Origin: Lepidostoma basale
Lineage: Eukaryota > Arthropoda > Insecta > Trichoptera > Lepidostomatidae
Direction of reading: 5' to 3'
Length of the DNA: 64,000 nucleotides
Assembly (NCBI GenBank): GCA_022606425.2
Contig: JAHDVF020000106.1
Location: forward strand, 1,674,001-1,738,000
Shown one piece after another: positions 60,473 to 64,000 of the stretch. Below the pieces are notes generated by a model. It was not told where the DNA came from and made no database searches. It worked only from the letters and a program-made list of their open reading frames with translations. Made by a program: the position numbers and the translations under genes. The number at the start of each line of letters is the position of its first letter. Within the stretch, counting starts at the first letter, position 1.

Positions 60473-61433
60473 TAGGGGAAAGTCGGGGAATCACGAATGC
60501 GGGGTAATCCCGAATTCAACAGTTCTACTATGTTAGACATAGACGGCAGTATTATGTTCACTGCCATCTTAACAATCACGCCACCTCTAGTGATAGATGG
60601 CAATTTTTGAGAAGTGGACGTGCGCGTGATACAAGGTATGAATATTTCAATATTTTTTGTGTTTTTGATGTAAATTTTTCATGAAAGTAACTTGATGTAG
60701 CTTTATTTTTACGATTAAGTATAAATATAATGTTTAGAAACTTGAATAGTCACTTATCAAAGATTCCAATGAGACTAACGCTAACAACAAATCGTAACAT
60801 TACCTAAAATAATGTTTATGAATTTTGCATTTTGATCCTGCGGGCAATCAAGAACAGTCCATGCGGGGGAATCTCTAACTTATGAAAAGACTGCAACGTG
60901 ATGAAAAATCCAAAAACAAAATAACCAGAAAAGCACTTTAAAAATTCAACAGTATTGATGATTTTTTTATGATTCTAATCAAGAGAAGAAAATAAAGGAC
61001 TAAAATGAAGACTACCGTTGTATTTTTTGCTATGAAAAATATGAAAGCCCCCCTATTGAAGACTGGATTATGTGCAACATATGTTAAAATTGGGCTCATG
61101 AGAAATGTACAGACGGACAATCAACATCGGTGGGCTATAAATGTGATTTCTGTCGTAATTGAAGAGTAGTTACTGATTATTTATGTTAGTTCGTAATTAC
61201 CCCACTTGGTGTTCGGGATTACCCAACTGACGTCGGGTAAACCCGAACGCTAAGGGTTCTGTTTTTTCACCAAAATGTTATTTATTATTTAAAAATTCAA
61301 AATGTTGATTAGTGAGGTACTTAGCCGGATAGTTATACTTGCTCAAGAAACAATAAAAGTAATTCTGTATCATAATTCCGCTGTTTTATTCAAACTTTCC
61401 CTTAGGTGTTCGTGATTCCCCCACTTTCCCCTA
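60473..61433. mobile_element. pogo-like element with GGGGAAAGTCGGGG terminal repeats
   Basis: TIRs TAGGGGAAAGTCGGGGAATC at 60473 and complement ending at 61433. Subterminal GGGTAATCCCGAA repeats occur on both sides. About 960 bp. Holds the C-terminal end of a transposase gene (61019-61162), so it is an internal-deletion derivative. Confidence 0.8.
61019..61162 (+). pseudogene. PHD-like zinc finger, C terminus of a pogo-type transposase
   Basis: Reads CIFCYEKYESPPIEDWIMCN, C, stop, NWAHEKCTDG, then YKCDFCRN and stop. The cysteine/histidine pattern is the Cys4-His-Cys3 PHD-like module found at the end of many insect pogo/Tigger transposases. One in-frame TAA marks it as dead. Confidence 0.75.
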
Positions 61434-61529
61434 CTATATATTATATATATATTTGAATATATCAATAGCAATGTATTGTCCGGTTAGCTAGTGGAGTAAT
61501 AAAATCTAATGATATATAATGTTATTACG

Positions 61530-61790
61530 ACGACCTTCGTGGCCGAGTGGTAAGTGCATTGACTGCCACCCCGAAGGTTCCGGGTTCGATTCCCGATGAG
61601 GGCAGTGTGATTGTCACACTGTCTTTGGTCTGGTGTAGAATTCACGTGACAATAAAATGGCCATAGATTAGCTACCTATCACATGTCACGAGAATCACTA
61701 TGATAGCTATAATACCCTTTACATCGATTTGGCTCATACTGTCATGATGTAAAGAGCTTTCAACAAAATAATAATAATTAGAAGCCACAC
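61530..61790 (+). mobile_element. Full-length tRNA-derived SINE
   Basis: Head with A box TGGCCGAGTGG (about 61540) and B box GGTTCGATTCC (about 61583) spaced as in a class-II tRNA. Then body CTGTCTTTGGTCTGGTGTAG, AATAAAATGGC, the TTACATCGATTTGGCTC/GATGTAAAGAGC inverted tail, and AAT repeats. Best reference copy for the window. Confidence 0.92.
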
Positions 61791-61794
61791 AAAT

Positions 61795-62029
61795 AAGCAA
61801 TACACAATAGTGGTAAGGAAAGGTTAATACTGATTTAAAGTGGTAAACAATACAATTAATTTTAATTAATTAATGTCCTCATTTTTCAAATACCATAACG
61901 AGAAATGGGAACGTTTACATGTTTTTAAAGCTAGTGTAGGGACCGTAGTAAATACATACATAGATAATTAGCAATTCGTAATAAGATTCAGAGCTCATAT
62001 TTAAAACAAATTATCTGTATGATAACGCA
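61795..62029. other. AT-rich spacer, nothing recognised
   Basis: No ORF or repeat signature seen. Confidence 0.4.
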
Positions 62030-62575
62030 TACTATTGCCATCTATTAATGAATAATCAACATTGAACTCTCGAATGGTAACGCAGATTTCTATTTGAATT
62101 GTGACGAGTAACGCCATCTATACTATACTAGTAAAACAATAGTGATAATGAAGTTTCCTGTTTCATGTAACGCCATCTATTATTGAGTAGAACACGGCGC
62201 CACCGGAAATCTTTCGTAATGCCATCTATAAGCGAATAGCATAAGCTTCGCCAATTTTAAACTCTCTTGCGATAACGCAGATTTCTGTTTCAACTAACGT
62301 AACGCCATCTATTGCTGAGTAGAATGATAGAGGTTTTCTCGAATGGTAACGCAAATTTCTATTTAAAATGAAGTTTCCTGTTTCAAGTAACGCCATCTAT
62401 TATTGAGTAGAACACGGCGCCACCGGAAATGTTTCGTAATGCCATCTATAAGCGAGTAGCATACGCTTCGCCAATTTTAAACTCTCTTACGATAACGCAG
62501 ATTTCTGTTTCAACCAACGTGAGTAACGCCATCTATTACTGAGTAGAATGATAGAGGTTTTCTCGTGTGATAATA
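62030..62575. repeat. Tandem array built on TAACGCCATCTAT
   Basis: Two full units of 220 bp (62151-62370 and 62371 to about 62575), plus a partial unit before them. Within each unit the 13-bp block recurs about every 50-80 bp. The units differ at few positions, so the duplication is recent. Similar GCCATCTAT/GATGGCG blocks occur singly elsewhere. Confidence 0.88.
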
Positions 62576-62943
62576 CAGAAATCGGTTTTAAATAATAAGT
62601 ATAAATTGTTGACAAGGAATAAATTTGAAGCGCTCTATGCGAGAATATGTGAAAGAGAAAGAAATTTACAATTCATGTAAACATATTGTGAAAGCGAAAG
62701 TGAAAAAAAATAGCTTAAAAAATGGATGGACAATAATAATACATCAACTCCCAGGAAAATATGAAAATGTTCTGAAAGGGGCTGAAAACACCCAGGAATT
62801 GTTTTGTTTGATCTTAGTTAAGTTTAATTTTAATTAGTGATAAGACAATTAAAAAACAAGAATAGTGTTTAAATAAGTGTGGTGACAATTTTATGAGAGA
62901 AAAAATAGCTTTCTGCCCCGGTATCGCAATTAAGTTAAGTACC

Positions 62944-63340
62944 TCCGGCCGGATATGCCGAGCGGCAACACTTTGGGGGGCGTGATCTCAACCCCCCACC
63001 CTGCGGATTTGCAACTCCGGGCTTGAGAGTTCCGGACAGCGAGGCAGTGCAGATGGTTAGACACCGGCCTTCGGTGGAGAGACATCTCTTCCTGGCGCTC
63101 GGCGGCGGCCGAACGCCGGGGAGATAATCTGAAGAAAAAGGACCGCAATAGACGCGCCGCATGGTGCCGGCTGCGTCAGCTTATCATCATTGGGCCCGAT
63201 GCTGGCCACGGCTGTCTCAGCGAAGGAGACCAGACCGCCTCTCGCTTCCACGCTCTTCCCCATCGTCCGTCTCGAACATCCCTCGTGGTGCGGACGCCAC
63301 GTGCCGGCCAGCTCACCGTCACGCCGACTTCGCAGATCGT
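62944..63340. other. GC-rich island of unknown origin
   Basis: About 400 bp, GC- and CpG-rich in an AT-rich landscape. Contains a strong hairpin (GGGGGGCGTGATCTCAACCCCCC near 62973-62996) and CCGG-rich motifs. Its frames give Arg/Pro-rich peptides without family features. It could be the 5' UTR of a LINE, a CpG promoter of the gene at 63860, or a processed structured RNA. None is proven. Confidence 0.45.
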
Positions 63341-63859
63341 CGGTCCTTCCCGTTAGTGCTGATTCAGTGACTCATTAGTTTTAAGTCGTTGGCCAACGGA
63401 TAGCATGTAAGTCTTCTTTAGTTCATAAGTAATCTTGCTTTTTCTTTTGTGCTATATGTTTATTGAATTAAATGTAATTTTAAATAGTTAATATTGGTTT
63501 CAATCTCATATCACTATACATCCCGGAGCATATCTCAATTAACATTGGCGAATAACATGGGCAACGTTGGGAGGAGTTGTTTTGAGATCGGGAATGAGAT
63601 ACGATTAAATTCATCTTCACCCCGTGACGACAACATTCTTCTAACAAGTTATCTGTAATATATATTTGTCTATGGTTCCTCGGATTTGTTTTGACAGTTG
63701 TCCGCCAGACTGTATTTTATGGTTATATACTCCCATGCGAAGAGGAAATTCAAATATCCGAAACTGTTTTACGCAAATTACTCATGTTCCGGGATTAATT
63801 GATTATATTTGAGTGATTTTATTTATTTTTGAAATTTGTTTAACAGAAATATAATAGAT

Positions 63860-64000
63860 ATGCTCTCCAACAGTAGAACGTTTTTAAGGTTATATTACCA
63901 AAAGCATCAGCGGTGTTATGCCGCGATTGCGAATAGCGTTATATCCAGTGAGGCGAATGCGGAAGACGAAAAGGACAAAAGGAAAAATATATTAGAAAAT
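63860..64000 (+). CDS. N terminus of an unrecognised, probably mitochondrial protein (runs off the window)
   Basis: Open from ATG at 63860 to the window edge (47 codons): MLSNSRTFLRLYYQKHQRCY then AAIANSVISSEANAEDEKDK. The first 25 residues lack acidic residues, are rich in Arg/Ser/Leu/Tyr and could form an amphipathic helix, as in mitochondrial presequences. An acidic/basic segment follows. An in-frame TAG (at 63854) lies just upstream, so the Met is the first possible start. Composition is richer in GC codons than the DNA around it. The family cannot be told from this piece. Confidence 0.6.
   Translation, partial: MLSNSRTFLRLYYQKHQRCYAAIANSVISSEANAEDEKDKRKNILEN

Noticed and set aside
61531..61600. 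tRNA gene
   Set aside because: A and B boxes are present, but the 3' side does not close an acceptor stem and the sequence continues into a SINE body repeated elsewhere.
62625..62837. 70-codon lysine-rich ORF
   Set aside because: No family resemblance, AT-rich, next to a tandem repeat. Likely chance.
62944..63060. HDV-like ribozyme at the GC-rich island
   Set aside because: The G6/C6 hairpin is clear, but I could not assemble the nested double pseudoknot by eye.
1..64000. CRISPR arrays, bacterial operons or prophage
   Set aside because: No evenly spaced direct repeats with unique spacers. Spliced genes and eukaryotic transposons throughout.

Overview
The window is insect nuclear DNA: AT-rich, dense in transposable elements, with short GC-rich exons inside long introns. 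Two genes carry a ZAD zinc-finger-associated domain, which is largely an arthropod feature, and the genes have canonical GT-AG introns. I cannot fix the order from sequence alone. The repeat set (tRNA-derived SINEs, RTE-like LINEs, TTAA elements) would fit Lepidoptera but does not prove it.

Genes, left to right. (1) The 3' end of fizzy-related/Cdh1 (fzr, + strand, exons 429-707 and 1808-1984), an APC/C activator. (2) Two head-to-tail paralogous ZAD-C2H2 transcription factor genes on the - strand, at 27985-33467 (8 fingers) and 34294-37875 (7 fingers), each with three exons and identical intron phases. (3) ATF6, the membrane-tethered bZIP factor of the unfolded protein response. It is complete on the + strand in 14 coding exons from 38172 to 53817 and reads in one frame across all junctions. 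It is divergent from the second zinc-finger gene across about 300 bp. (4) The first 47 codons of an unrecognised gene at 63860-64000, with a mitochondrial-presequence-like N terminus. 1985-27984 and 53818-63859 hold no host gene that I can support.

Mobile DNA fills the rest. It includes an intact 460-aa DDE transposase of the IS630/Tc1/mariner superfamily in a TIR-bounded element; a degraded RTE-like LINE with reverse transcriptase antisense in an ATF6 intron, plus many 3' fragments of the same family; pogo/Tigger-like elements with transposase or PHD-finger relics; several families of TTAA-flanked MITEs; and SINEs with two different heads on one shared tail.

The most interesting signal is a set of fold-back (palindromic) repeats whose arms carry hammerhead-ribozyme-like motifs. 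The layout is CUGANGA, one extra nucleotide, a stem II hairpin, GAA, a six-base near-palindromic stem III (ACNNGU), U or C at the cleavage position, then a short stem I complement. The layout recurs in at least four sequence-unrelated repeat families, on both strands. That points to small non-autonomous retroelements of the Penelope-associated or retrozyme kind. No Penelope reverse transcriptase is visible in the window.
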